Notes: generated from the sequence alone by a model not told the origin. A stretch of 64,000 nucleotides of DNA from Micromonospora radicis (GCF_003583405.1 NZ_QXEC01000011.1:124001-188000), one strand, 5' to 3'; shown: positions 49,247-57,620, counted from the stretch's first letter. Translations and numbers: made by a program.

Positions 49247-49781
49247 GCACACGCCGCACCTCCGCCTGCAACTCCCCCAACTCCAGAGTCTCGGCGAGGC
49301 GCTCCCAGACGAACCATCTCGGCGCCTTCGACAAGCCGCCGTGGTTGCCGCGCTCTCTCAGTAAAGCCATTGCTTCGTCCCGCCAAAGCAACTGCGCCAC
49401 AGAGAATGGATTAGGACAGGGGTTGCGGCTGCCGCGGCGGACGTTCCGAATCCGGACTGCACGCTTACCAGGAGCGGCGAGCCAGACACCCCACCACGAG
49501 GGAACCATCTCTGAAGCTTGGTCCAGATAGCGATCGGTCGTCACCAGCGAGGCCCGGTCGAGCACCCTACTATACAACTCGGCCTGCATTCCTAGCCGAC
49601 TCAATTTGTCTTCATCGCTCTTAATCTCGAAACCGGAGATGTGGCCGTTGATGACTGCCACATCTACCCTGGTTCGGCCAGCACAAAGGCCCAACTCGTG
49701 CCGAATATAAGTGTCGGGATCCGAGTGATACTTCGAGGCAAGACGAGCCGTTAGCGCCTGACGAATATCGCTATCACGCAT
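49212..49781 (-). CDS. sce7726-family PD-(D/E)XK nuclease-like protein
   Basis: A 189-residue protein beginning MRDSDIRQALTARLASKYHS. Residues 35-55 contain the nuclease core: Asp40 in TRVDVAVINGHISG and Glu52-Ile-Lys54 in FEIKSDEDK, the D...ExK arrangement. AELYSRVLDRASLVTTDRYL, PSWWGVWLAAPGKRAV and LLWRDEAMALLRERG are typical family features. It should be metal-dependent, but activity is not proven. GGAGGCGAG just before the ATG is a strong ribosome site. It overlaps the upstream 72-residue ORF by eight bases and the beta-protein 3' end by 35 bases. Confidence 0.8.
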   Translation of the reverse strand: MRDSDIRQALTARLASKYHSDPDTYIRHELGLCAGRTRVDVAVINGHISGFEIKSDEDKLSRLGMQAELYSRVLDRASLVTTDRYLDQASEMVPSWWGVWLAAPGKRAVRIRNVRRGSRNPCPNPFSVAQLLWRDEAMALLRERGNHGGLSKAPRWFVWERLAETLELGELQAEVRRVLRTRENWPTRL

Positions 49782-49992
49782 CTCGCCTCCTTCTCCCCCG
49801 GTGCTGCTCCGACCGCCAATACTTCCATACAGGGTTCAGTGCATCTAGCACCTGTCGCCTGTCTGAGCGTCCAGCCGAGCATGTAGGTGATTCGGAGCGA
49901 CACATCAGCACGGCGTAGACCGGGCCGCCGAGAGCACCGCGGGCAAGCATCTCGCCGCGCTGGCGCTTCGCGCGCCCGTTCGCCGTCGCCAT
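49774..49992 (-). CDS. Small basic protein upstream of the sce7726 gene
   Basis: A 72-residue, strongly basic protein with two Cys (VLMCRSESPTCSAG) and Arg-rich ends. It overlaps the sce7726 start by eight bases, suggesting coupled translation. No domain is recognised. It could be a leader peptide, a DNA- or RNA-binding partner, or a chance frame; its composition is closer to the host than the rest of the island. Confidence 0.45.
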   Translation of the reverse strand: MATANGRAKRQRGEMLARGALGGPVYAVLMCRSESPTCSAGRSDRRQVLDALNPVWKYWRSEQHRGRRRRDA

Positions 49993-50058
49993 AGGGCCGA
50001 CCGTAGCGCTCGCACCACGAGTAGCACCACGGGAAGATCGCGGATCTAGCGTTTTACC

Positions 50059-50135
50059 TGGTGGGGCGGGCGGGGCTCGAACCCGCGACCGAGGGATTAT
50101 GAGTCCCCTGCTCTAACCGGCTGAGCTACCGCCCC
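50059..50135 (-). tRNA. tRNA-Met (CAT), probably elongator
   Basis: The minus strand reads GGGGCGGTAGCTCAGCCGG at the 5' end, anticodon loop ACTCATAATCC, T-arm GGTTCGAGCC and encoded CCA (50061-50059). The acceptor GGGGCGG pairs with CCGCCCC, discriminator A. CAT with an A after it suits elongator Met; a tRNA-Ile2 modified at the wobble base cannot be excluded. Its 3' half is the integration site of the mini-island. Confidence 0.93.
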
Positions 50136-50195
50136 GGTACCGGGGCGGATCTTATCCCGCCCGGTCGTTCACCGGCCAGCGTCAACGGCTTCTCG

Positions 50196-50375
50196 TCACC
50201 GGCGTCGCCCTCGCGTCAGCAGCACGATGGGCAACGAGAGGATAACAGTGAGCACGCAACCGGCCGCGATCACACCCCACATCCAGTCCTCCACGGTCGG
50301 GTCGACGAACATGGCGAGTACGAGCAACAGGGTGAAGCTGCCGACGGCGAGGGTGGCGCAGCCGCTGAGCACCAT
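50196..50375 (-). CDS. Small two-helix membrane protein
   Basis: A 59-residue protein, nearly all hydrophobic, with two predicted membrane helices (SFTLLLVLAMFV and WGVIAAGCVLTVILSLPIVL) and a basic tail. Its ATG shares one base with the stop of the upstream gene (TGATG), so translation is coupled. No family recognised. Confidence 0.65.
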   Translation of the reverse strand: MVLSGCATLAVGSFTLLLVLAMFVDPTVEDWMWGVIAAGCVLTVILSLPIVLLTRGRRR

Positions 50376-50707
50376 CAGCAGCGGCTGCACCAGGGGCGCT
50401 TCGGGCGGGCCAGGTACTCGTGGAGTTCGCGTACGGCGCGTGGTCGGGGGATCTCGTCCGGGTCGCGGGGTGGCAGGGTGATCTGCCGGTCGGCCGGTAC
50501 GGCGGCGTCGATCAGCCGTGTCGCGGCGGGGGTGACGTCGAACAGGGTCGGTTCGACGTGCAGCACGATCGCGTCGGGGCCGATGAGTTGCCGGGCGCCG
50601 TCCGGCCAGGCGAGCAGGAGATGGCAGTCGGCGTACCGGACGGTGGTCCTGCCGTCCGGGGTGAGGAAGCTGGCGGGGACGAACCATGGACAACGGCGAA
50701 CGCCCAC
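50375..50707 (-). CDS. Hypothetical cytoplasmic protein
   Basis: A 110-residue soluble protein with strand-rich sequence (FVPASFLTPDGRTTVRYADC, LLLAWPDGARQLIGPDAIVL, EPTLFDVTPAATRLID) and a C-terminal AVRELHEYLARPKR. Family not recognised. The only in-frame start, GTG 50707, lies inside the terminator hairpin of tRNA-Asn, so the start is uncertain. It is coupled to the small membrane protein by TGATG. Confidence 0.6.
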   Translation of the reverse strand: MGVRRCPWFVPASFLTPDGRTTVRYADCHLLLAWPDGARQLIGPDAIVLHVEPTLFDVTPAATRLIDAAVPADRQITLPPRDPDEIPRPRAVRELHEYLARPKRPWCSRC

Positions 50708-50724
50708 CGGCTGGCCGGTGGGCG
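50701..50724 (-). terminator. Perfect 10-bp hairpin after tRNA-Asn
   Basis: CGCCCACCGG-CTGG-CCGGTGGGCG, exact arms, 16 bases downstream of the tRNA-Asn 3' end on the minus strand. It should end tRNA-Asn transcription, although the next gene starts within it. Confidence 0.75.
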
Positions 50725-50739
50725 TCGACGAGGTGGAAG

Positions 50740-50812
50740 CTCCCCCGTTTGGACTCGAACCAAAAACCTGCCGGTTAACAGCCGGCTGCTCTGCCAATTG
50801 AGCTACGGGGGA
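50740..50812 (-). tRNA. tRNA-Asn (GTT)
   Basis: The minus strand begins TCCCCCGTAGCTCAATTGGC, has anticodon GTT in CTGTTAACC, T-arm GGTTCGAGTCC and acceptor CGGGGGA with discriminator G. CCA is not encoded. Length is 73 bases. No duplicate or att fragment was found near it. Confidence 0.95.
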
Positions 50813-51086
50813 CCGTGGCACCGCCCGGGGCGGATCATTCCGCGCCGTGCGACGGCACAAGAGTACAGGATTCCGGGGGGTCTTGGTCCAGGGGGTTACC
50901 GCGCCGGCCGGCGGCCCACGCGATCGGATTTATCTGGGACAAATCCCCATCACGACCCAAGGAGGTATGAGCGGAGAGCAGGATGGGTAGTTAGCTGCCG
51001 ACGACAGGACGCAGGCGCGAACTGGTCAGTCCCGCCCACCGAGCCGAGGGCGGGCCGACGGCGCGTCAGGTACGAGAGGAGCCGCC

Positions 51087-51476
51087 ATGCGCGGAAAGAT
51101 CATGTTCCTTGGCGGGCTGGCTGCAGGGTTCGTCCTGGGCGCCCGTGCCGGCCGGGAGAAGTACGAGGAGCTGGTGGTCCGGGGCCGCAAGGTGCTCGAC
51201 CACCCGACCGTCCAGGAGGCGGCCGGGGTGGCGCAGGCCCAGGCGACCCGGCTGTACCACGAGGGCAAGGACAAGCTCGGCCACTCCAAGCTGGGCGAGA
51301 AGCTGGGCCAGCACGACGGCAGGTCGGGGCTCACCCCCGCCGACGACACCTTCGCCGGCACGCCGGCCACGGCGGGCGCCAAGTCCGGCGCCGGCTCGTC
51401 GGGCTCGACCAGCTCGACGTCGACCACCCCCCGCAACAAGCCGTCCGGCTCGGGCGCGAACGGCACCAACCTCTAG
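51087..51476 (+). CDS. YtxH-like small membrane-associated protein
   Basis: A 129-residue protein starting MRGKIMFLGGLAAGFVLGAR, one short Gly-rich membrane helix followed by a Lys/Glu coiled region (REKYEELVVRGRKVLDHPTV) as in YtxH-type proteins. The last ~45 residues are Ser/Thr/Gly/Ala-rich and disordered. Family members are general-stress proteins of unknown mechanism. A hairpin at 51486 ends the unit. Confidence 0.78.
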   Translation: MRGKIMFLGGLAAGFVLGARAGREKYEELVVRGRKVLDHPTVQEAAGVAQAQATRLYHEGKDKLGHSKLGEKLGQHDGRSGLTPADDTFAGTPATAGAKSGAGSSGSTSSTSTTPRNKPSGSGANGTNL

Positions 51477-51485
51477 CGGACCCAC

Positions 51486-51523
51486 GTCGGGCCCGATCGC
51501 CAGCCATGGCGGTCGGGCCCGAC
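51486..51523 (+). terminator. 17-bp hairpin with one G-T pair
   Basis: GTCGGGCCCGATCGCCA (51486-51502), loop GCCA, and its complement with one wobble (51507-51523), directly after the YtxH-like gene. Confidence 0.8.
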
Positions 51524-51568
51524 CGCTGTCCGCGCACGTCATGGGCGTCAGAGGCGGCCCCGTGGGCA

Positions 51569-51679
51569 ACTTTCGCCGGAATTGAGCGAAAGTACGGCCC
51601 GGATAGCTGAAACTTCTGCCGCCCACCCCTTCTCTTTGATGTCAGTCGCAAATATCGTCCTCGTTAGACCTGGCCAGGT
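51569..51679. promoter_or_regulatory. Operator candidates upstream of the ThuA-dehydrogenase gene
   Basis: ACTTTCGC (51569-51576) and GCGAAAGT (51586-51593) are a perfect inverted repeat with a 9-base spacer. A second exact palindrome ACCTGGCCAGGT is at 51668-51679. Both lie in the 277-base gap before ATG 51754 and are plausible sites for the ROK repressor of the cluster or another sugar regulator. Confidence 0.45.
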
Positions 51680-51753
51680 TCGTTGGTAACCCCCCACCAC
51701 CTCGGCGTTCTCACCGACGCCGGGGCGGACCTGACCGATCAGAGCGAGGTTCG

Positions 51754-54700
51754 ATGCGCAGACCGCTGGGCCGCAGGGCCCTTACCTATCTGAGTCTCCT
51801 CACCCTCGTCGGCGCGACACTGGTCGCGACCGGCACCCCGCAGAGCGCCCCCGCGCAGGCCGCGCCGGTGGCGAGCGACGCGGCGCCGGGCAACAACGGC
51901 ATCCAGTACAAGGTTCTCGTCTTCACCCGGTCGGCCCAGGGCACCCACCCCGCCACCGCCGCCGGGGTGGAGGCGATCCGGCAACTCGGCAAGGACCGTC
52001 GGTTCACCGTGGACGTCACCGACGACGCCCGCAAGTTCCGGGAGCCGCATCTCAAGCAGTTCCGGGCCGTGGTGTTCCTGAACACCTCCGGTGACGTGCT
52101 CGACGACGCCCAACGGACGGCGTTCGAGGCGTACTACCGCGGCGGTGGCGGGTTCGTCGGCGTGCACTCGGCGATCGAGGCGCAGCCGGGCTGGACCTTC
52201 CTGGACAACGTCCTCGGCACCCGTGCCGTCGGCGCACCCACGGCGGCCGGCGCCGCCACGGTGACCGTGGCCGACCGGGTCCACCCCGCCTCGGCGACGC
52301 TGCCCGAGCGGTGGACCACCACCGACCGGTGGTACAACTTCGCGGCCAACGTCCGGGGCGTCTCGCACGTCCTGGCGACGGTGGACGAGAAGACGTACGA
52401 CGGCGGCACCATGGGCTTCGACCACCCGATCACCTGGTGCAAGGACTACCAGGGCGGACGGTCGTTCTACACCGGACTCGGCGCCACCCCGGAGAGCTTC
52501 CGCGGCGCGGACCTGCGGGCGCACCTGGGCGGCGCGATCCAGTGGGCGGCCGGCGTCACCGACGGCGACTGCGGCGCGACGGTGCTGGCCAACTACCAGA
52601 TGACGGTCATCGGGGCGCAGCCCAACGTCAACGAGCCGATCGGCTTCGACGTGCTGCCCGACGGGCGGGTCATCCAGACCGACCGGCGCGGCGGCGTACG
52701 GCTGCACGAGCCGGACGGCAACCGCACCACGGTGCTGGCCCAGATCCCGGTCTACACCCACAGCGAGGACGGGATGTACGGCCCGGCGATCGACCGGGAC
52801 TTCGCCACCAACAAGTGGGTCTACCTGTTCTACGCGCCGCTGCTGGACACCCCGACCGGCGCCGCACCCACCACCAGCACCGACCCGAACGCCTGGGACG
52901 TCTGGAACGGCTACTTCCAGCTGTCCCGGTTCAAGTTCGTCGACGGCGAGAACCCCTCGCTCGACCTGGCCACCGAGCAGAAGATCATGCAGGTGCCGGT
53001 GGACCGGGGCGCCTGCTGCCACGTGGCCGGCGACATCGCCTTCGACTCGGAGAACAACCTGTGGCTGGTCACCGGGGACGACACCCCGGCCAGCGCGGGC
53101 GGTGCGGGCGGTTTCTCCCCGCACAACGACTCGGTCAGCGCCACCGGTGTCTACCAGGCACCGTTCGCGGACGCCCGGCGCGCCTCGGCCAACACCAACG
53201 ACCTGCGGGGCAAGATCCTGCGGATCACCGTCCAGCCGGACGGCAGCTACACCGTCCCGGAGGGCAACCTGTTCCCGGCAGCGCAGTACCCGGCCGACAA
53301 GACCCGGCCGGAGATCTACGCCATGGGTCTGCGCAACCCGTTCCGGATCACCCTCGACAAGAACGACGTCGCCTACATCACCGACTACTCCCCCGACTCG
53401 CGCGACGCGGCGGTGGGGCGGGGCCCCGAGGGCACCGGGCGGATGATGGTGGTCGACAAGCCGGCCAACTACGGCTGGCCGATGTGCGTGCAGCCGGACC
53501 TGCCGTACTTCGAGATGAACTGGACCACCAGCCCCATCTCGCCGATCGCGCCGTTCGACTGCGCGGCGCCGAAGAACACCTCCCGGCACAACACCGGCCT
53601 GGTCGACCTGCCGCCGGTGGAGAAGTCGGAACTGTGGTACTCGTTCAACGCCCCGACCCCGTGTGCGCAGGCGTACCTGTCCACCCCGACCCAGGCCTGC
53701 CCGGTGCTCTTCCCGGAGCTGGGTACCGGCGGCGTCGGACCGCACGGCGCGGCGAAGTACGACTACGACCCGGAGCTGAGGTCGGAGACGAAGTTCCCCG
53801 CGTACTACGACGGCGCGATCTTCTTCGGTGAGTTCACCCGGGACTACCTACGGGAGATCCGGCTCGACTCGCAGGGCGAGATCCTGAAGATCAACGACCT
53901 GTTGAGCTGCGGAGGCGGCCCGGTCACACCGGCCCGACCGTTCCTCTGCGACAACCCGATGGACATGATGTGGGGGCCGGACGGCAACTTCTACCTGCTG
54001 ACGTACGGCGACGGATTCTTCAACATCAACCCGGACGCGGCGATGGTGAAGTTCAGCTACGTCAAGGGCCTGCGGGCGCCGACGGCGGTGCTGAACGCCA
54101 CCCCGACCAACGGACTCGCGCCGCTGACGGTGGCCTTCTCCAGTGAGGGGTCGCGCGACCCGGATCCGGCCGACTCCATCTCCTTCGCCTGGGACCTCAA
54201 CGGCGACGGAATCGTCGACTCCGTCGACCCGAACCCGTCGTTCACCTACGCCGCCAACGGGGTCTACACCGCGCGCCTGACGGTCACCGACTCCAGCGGC
54301 AAGAGCGCCTCGGCGAACACCACCATCACCGTCGGCAACACCGCGCCGACGGTAAGGGTGGACGTGCCGATCGAGGGTGGCTTCTTCAACTGGGGTGACG
54401 ACATTCCCTGGTCGGTGACGGTCACCGACCCGGAGGACGGCCCGATCGACTGCGGCCGGGTCGAGGTGACCTTCGTACTCGGCCACGACGACCACGGGCA
54501 CGGCGGGGCGAACGCCTTCGGCTGCTCCGGCGTACTGCCCACGGATCCCGACGACGCCGGGCACGGTGGCTACATCTACGGCGTGATCAGCGCGTCGTAC
54601 ACCGACAACGGCGCCAACGGGCAACCCGCCCTGACCACCATCGGTCAACAGGTGATCCAGGACAAGCTGCAACAGGTGGAGTTCGCCCGGGACCAGTCCG

Positions 54701-55098
54701 GGACCACCGTCGGCAACAGCGCCGACGTCGGCGGCGGACAACAACGCGGCAGCCTCGACCCGGGTGACTGGATCGCGATCAACGGCACGGTGAACCTGAA
54801 GAACATGGATTCGGTCACCCTGCGTACCTCCGGCGGCAGCGCGGCCACCGCCGGGCAGCCGCGGTTCGCCGTCGAGTACCGCCGGGACTCGCCGACCGGA
54901 CCGCTGCTGGGCACCGCCACGGTCAACGCGACGACCGGCAACAACGCCTTCACCAACACCACCGTGCCGATCACCGACCCCGGTGACACGTTCCGGCTCT
55001 ACCTGGTGTTCCGGACCGTACCGGGGGGCCCGGCCAGCGGCTTCGGCAACCTCAACTGGGTCCAGTTCAACGGCCAGGGCATCGGCCTGACCCCGTAA
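51754..55098 (+). CDS. Secreted ThuA-PQQ-type sugar dehydrogenase fusion with PKD and CBM-like domains
   Basis: A 1114-residue exoprotein. Residues 1-38 are a signal peptide. Residues 50-265 are a ThuA domain (KVLVFTRSAQGTHPAT, GGGGFVGVHSAIEAQPGW, GFDHPITWCKDYQGGRSFYT). Residues 285-770 resemble soluble PQQ-dependent sugar dehydrogenases with a beta-propeller (GFDVLPDGRVIQTDRRGG, PVYTHSEDGMYG, CCHVAGDIAFDSENNLW, YAMGLRNPFRI). A PKD domain (FSSEGSRDPDPADSISFAWD) follows at about 775-860, then a beta-rich region (DPEDGPIDCGRVEVTFVLGH) and a CBM-like C-terminus. It may oxidise a sugar outside the cell. On the minus strand the same modules are separate genes. Confidence 0.88.
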   Translation: MRRPLGRRALTYLSLLTLVGATLVATGTPQSAPAQAAPVASDAAPGNNGIQYKVLVFTRSAQGTHPATAAGVEAIRQLGKDRRFTVDVTDDARKFREPHLKQFRAVVFLNTSGDVLDDAQRTAFEAYYRGGGGFVGVHSAIEAQPGWTFLDNVLGTRAVGAPTAAGAATVTVADRVHPASATLPERWTTTDRWYNFAANVRGVSHVLATVDEKTYDGGTMGFDHPITWCKDYQGGRSFYTGLGATPESFRGADLRAHLGGAIQWAAGVTDGDCGATVLANYQMTVIGAQPNVNEPIGFDVLPDGRVIQTDRRGGVRLHEPDGNRTTVLAQIPVYTHSEDGMYGPAIDRDFATNKWVYLFYAPLLDTPTGAAPTTSTDPNAWDVWNGYFQLSRFKFVDGENPSLDLATEQKIMQVPVDRGACCHVAGDIAFDSENNLWLVTGDDTPASAGGAGGFSPHNDSVSATGVYQAPFADARRASANTNDLRGKILRITVQPDGSYTVPEGNLFPAAQYPADKTRPEIYAMGLRNPFRITLDKNDVAYITDYSPDSRDAAVGRGPEGTGRMMVVDKPANYGWPMCVQPDLPYFEMNWTTSPISPIAPFDCAAPKNTSRHNTGLVDLPPVEKSELWYSFNAPTPCAQAYLSTPTQACPVLFPELGTGGVGPHGAAKYDYDPELRSETKFPAYYDGAIFFGEFTRDYLREIRLDSQGEILKINDLLSCGGGPVTPARPFLCDNPMDMMWGPDGNFYLLTYGDGFFNINPDAAMVKFSYVKGLRAPTAVLNATPTNGLAPLTVAFSSEGSRDPDPADSISFAWDLNGDGIVDSVDPNPSFTYAANGVYTARLTVTDSSGKSASANTTITVGNTAPTVRVDVPIEGGFFNWGDDIPWSVTVTDPEDGPIDCGRVEVTFVLGHDDHGHGGANAFGCSGVLPTDPDDAGHGGYIYGVISASYTDNGANGQPALTTIGQQVIQDKLQQVEFARDQSGTTVGNSADVGGGQQRGSLDPGDWIAINGTVNLKNMDSVTLRTSGGSAATAGQPRFAVEYRRDSPTGPLLGTATVNATTGNNAFTNTTVPITDPGDTFRLYLVFRTVPGGPASGFGNLNWVQFNGQGIGLTP

Positions 55099-55106
55099 CC
55101 ACCACC

Positions 55107-55136
55107 GGCCGGGGCCGCCGTGCGGCGGCCCCGGCC
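55107..55136 (+). terminator. Perfect 13-bp hairpin
   Basis: GGCCGGGGCCGCC (55107-55119), loop GTGC, exact complement (55124-55136). It lies between the fusion gene and the Tat-exported gene and may lower read-through. Confidence 0.8.
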
Positions 55137-55165
55137 ACCCACCACCCATCGAAAGGCAGTAGGAG

Positions 55166-56251
55166 ATGAACGACAGTCAGCACGGCATGAGCCGGCGCCG
55201 GATACTCGGCGCCTTCGCCGGGGTCGCCGGCGCGGCGGCCGTCGGTGCCGCCGGGTTCGGCTCGGCGGCCGCCGCCAACAGCAAGGGCAACGGCAACGGC
55301 GTGCTCGTACCGCCCGGCAAGCGGGGCATCATCCTGTTCAGCGTCCGGGACCGGATCAGCGCCGCCCCGGACGCCAGCGGGGTGCCGTACGGCTTCGAGC
55401 GGGTACTCGCCCGGCTCGCCGAGATCGGCTACAAGGAGGTCGAGTTCGCCGGCTACAACCAGAACACCGGGATCCTGGGCCGACAGATCACCCCCGACGA
55501 GATCCGCAAGGTCCTGGACGACAACGGTCTGCGGGCCAACGGCTCGCACGCCTCGATTCCCGGATCGGTCACCCCGGACACCATCGCCGCCTTCGAGCGG
55601 ACCCTGGACACCGCCGAGATCCTCGGCATGAAGCACATCGGTACCGGCAGCGACCCGACGAACAGCAACTACAAGGCCGACTGGGACGCCGCCGCCGACC
55701 GGTGGAACCTGTTCGGCCAGATGGCCGCCGCCCGCGGGCTGAAGCTGTACACGCACAACCACGACGCGGCGTACAACTTCCTGCTCGACAGCGGGCCGCT
55801 GGACGGGCTCGGCCGGCCGACCCGGTCCTCGGGAATCCGCAAGCTGGAGCACTTCTTCAACCTGACCGAGGCGGACAAGGTCTTCTTCGAGATGGACATC
55901 TACTGGGCGCACGTGGCCCAGCACCGGTGGCACACCTACACCGACCCGGACGGGAACCCGCAGACCAACATCTTCGACCCGTTGGCCACGGTGGCGACCC
56001 GGACCATGCGGTTCCCGCTGTTCCACGCCAAGGACGGCGCGCTCAACCCGAACGTCACCAACGGTTACGAGATGGTGCCGCTCGGCCAGGGCGACATCGA
56101 CTACGGCAACTTCTTCGCGAACATGGGCGCGAAGGGTTACCACAACCCGATGTGGGAGCAGGACAACGCGCCCGGCGGCACCGCCGACCCGGGCCGCTCG
56201 CTGCGTTTCGCCGAGGTGAGCTACCAGCACATGTCGGGTCTGCGGGGCTGA
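55166..56251 (+). CDS. Tat-exported sugar isomerase/epimerase-like TIM-barrel protein
   Basis: A 361-residue protein with a twin-arginine signal (MSRRRILGAFAGVAGAAAVG), so it is exported folded, as expected for a metal enzyme. The mature barrel fits the xylose-isomerase-like family: EIGYKEVEFAGYNQNTG, NGSHASIPG, THNHDAAYNF and VFFEMDIYWAHVAQHRWH, with several His/Glu/Asp metal-ligand candidates. It probably isomerises or processes an oxidised sugar released by the neighbouring dehydrogenase and ThuA proteins. It lies 67 bases after the fusion gene. Confidence 0.83.
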   Translation: MNDSQHGMSRRRILGAFAGVAGAAAVGAAGFGSAAAANSKGNGNGVLVPPGKRGIILFSVRDRISAAPDASGVPYGFERVLARLAEIGYKEVEFAGYNQNTGILGRQITPDEIRKVLDDNGLRANGSHASIPGSVTPDTIAAFERTLDTAEILGMKHIGTGSDPTNSNYKADWDAAADRWNLFGQMAAARGLKLYTHNHDAAYNFLLDSGPLDGLGRPTRSSGIRKLEHFFNLTEADKVFFEMDIYWAHVAQHRWHTYTDPDGNPQTNIFDPLATVATRTMRFPLFHAKDGALNPNVTNGYEMVPLGQGDIDYGNFFANMGAKGYHNPMWEQDNAPGGTADPGRSLRFAEVSYQHMSGLRG

Positions 56252-56345
56252 CGGACTCGACCTGAGGGAGATCGTCGACCGGGTCGGCGAGGCGGCCACC
56301 GCCGCCTCGCCGGCACCGCCCGGGGTGACCGTCTCCCCACCTGGG

Positions 56346-56376
56346 GGGGCCGCATCCGGTGAACGGATGCGGCCCC
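56346..56376 (+). terminator. Perfect 13-bp hairpin
   Basis: GGGGCCGCATCCG (56346-56358), loop GTGAA, exact complement (56364-56376). It separates the Tat-exported gene from the ROK gene. Confidence 0.82.
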
Positions 56377-56432
56377 GCTCGCCACAGGCTTGAAACACCG
56401 GGATGGAAGACTTTGCCGGGGAGGTGATGGTG

Positions 56433-57611
56433 ATGACGCTCGTCCGTCCGGAGAATCCGCAACAGGCGCGGCTGGTCCGGTTGCTACGCGACGACGGTCC
56501 CCGGTCCCGGGTGGAACTGGGTGACCTGCTGGGGTTGTCCCGTTCGACGCTCACCACCGAGCTGGACCGGCTCGTCGCGCGCGGGCTGGTCGAGACCGCC
56601 GGGCCGGCGGCCTCCCGAGGTGGGCGCCGGTCGTCGCTGCTGCGGCTCGCGGGCGGGGTGCGGTTCGCCAGCGTCGTCGTCTCGGCGCAACGGCTCGGCG
56701 TGGCGGTCACCGACGGTGAACTGAACGTGCTGGCCGAGGCCGGCGAGCCGGTGGACGTGCGGGGCGGACCGGAGCCGGTGATCGCCCGCGCCGTCGAGCT
56801 GCTCGACAAGCTGCGCGCCGAACTCGGCGTCGCGGAGTTCACCGGGGTCGGCGTCGCGCTACCCGGGCCGGTCGACGGCGGCACCTCTGTCGCACCGGCC
56901 GTGCTCCCCGGCTGGCAGCGATTCCCCGTCCGGGACGCGTTCGCCACCGAGCTGGGCTGCCCGACGCTTGTCGACAACGACGCGAACGTGCTGGCGCTCG
57001 GCGAGCAGCACGCCGGCATCGGCCGCACCTTCGACGACTTCCTCTACCTGAAGCTCGGCACGGCCATCGGCTGCGGGCTGGTGCTCAGCGGCTCGCTCTA
57101 CCGGGGTGCCACCAGCAGCGCGGGTGACATCGCGCACCTGCCGCTGGGCGAGGACGGTCCGATCTGCGCGTGCGGCGAGTCCGGCTGCCTCGAGGCGTAC
57201 TGCGGCGACGCCGGGTTGGTCCGGGCGGCGCAGACGGCCGCCCGGTCGGGCCGGTCCGCGGCGTTGGCCGGCCGGCTGGCCGAGGTCGGCACGCTCACCG
57301 TGGCGGACATCGCCGAGGCGGCGACCGCCGGTGATCCGGCCGTACAGGCGCTGGTCCGCGACGCGGCCCGCCGACTCGGCCGGGTGCTGGTCGGCCTGGT
57401 CAGCTTCTTCAACCCGGGCATCGTGGTGATCGGCGGGGCACCGGACGGGCTCGGCCACATCCTGCTCTCCGAGATCCGTGGCGTGGTCTACCGCCGGTCG
57501 GCGCCGCTGGCCACCGGCACCATGCCGGTCGTCCTGTCCGACCTGGCCGACCGGGCCGGGCTGGTGGGCGCGGCCCGGCTGGCCAGCGAACACGTCTTCA
57601 CCGCGGGCTGA
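56433..57611 (+). CDS. ROK-family transcriptional regulator
   Basis: A 392-residue protein. Residues 1-70 are a MarR-like winged helix (VRLLRDDGPRSRVELGDLLG, then SRSTLTTELDRLVARGLVE). The rest is the ROK sugar-kinase-like fold: GVGVALPGPVDGG, VDNDANVLALGEQHAG, KLGTAIGCGLVLSG and the zinc motif CACGESGCLEAYCG. It likely binds a sugar from the cluster and controls it. The start is placed at ATG 56433, eight bases after GGGGAGG; GTG 56430 and ATG 56427 are alternatives. It sits at the centre of the mirror-like cluster. Confidence 0.9.
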   Translation: MTLVRPENPQQARLVRLLRDDGPRSRVELGDLLGLSRSTLTTELDRLVARGLVETAGPAASRGGRRSSLLRLAGGVRFASVVVSAQRLGVAVTDGELNVLAEAGEPVDVRGGPEPVIARAVELLDKLRAELGVAEFTGVGVALPGPVDGGTSVAPAVLPGWQRFPVRDAFATELGCPTLVDNDANVLALGEQHAGIGRTFDDFLYLKLGTAIGCGLVLSGSLYRGATSSAGDIAHLPLGEDGPICACGESGCLEAYCGDAGLVRAAQTAARSGRSAALAGRLAEVGTLTVADIAEAATAGDPAVQALVRDAARRLGRVLVGLVSFFNPGIVVIGGAPDGLGHILLSEIRGVVYRRSAPLATGTMPVVLSDLADRAGLVGAARLASEHVFTAG

Positions 57612-57620
57612 GCCGGTGGA

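Larger units (their letters stand above)
46967..50104. mobile_element. 3.1-kb tRNA-Met-integrated mini-island
   Basis: Direct repeats of 45 bases (46967-47011 and 50060-50104) bound the segment. The second lies in the intact tRNA-Met and the first is a 3' fragment downstream of it, the classic geometry of integration into a tRNA 3' end. Inside, G+C is visibly lower than the flanks (for example 48050-48200) and codons are less biased. The cargo is an SRA-like nuclease, a beta-family protein, an sce7726-family protein and a small unknown ORF. No integrase or replication gene is visible, so it is a remnant or a satellite moved by another element's recombinase. Confidence 0.75.

Noticed and set aside
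50370..50380. Programmed frameshift joining the 110- and 59-residue ORFs
   Set aside because: The junction is a simple TGATG stop-start overlap that explains both frames without slippage, and no slippery heptamer is visible.
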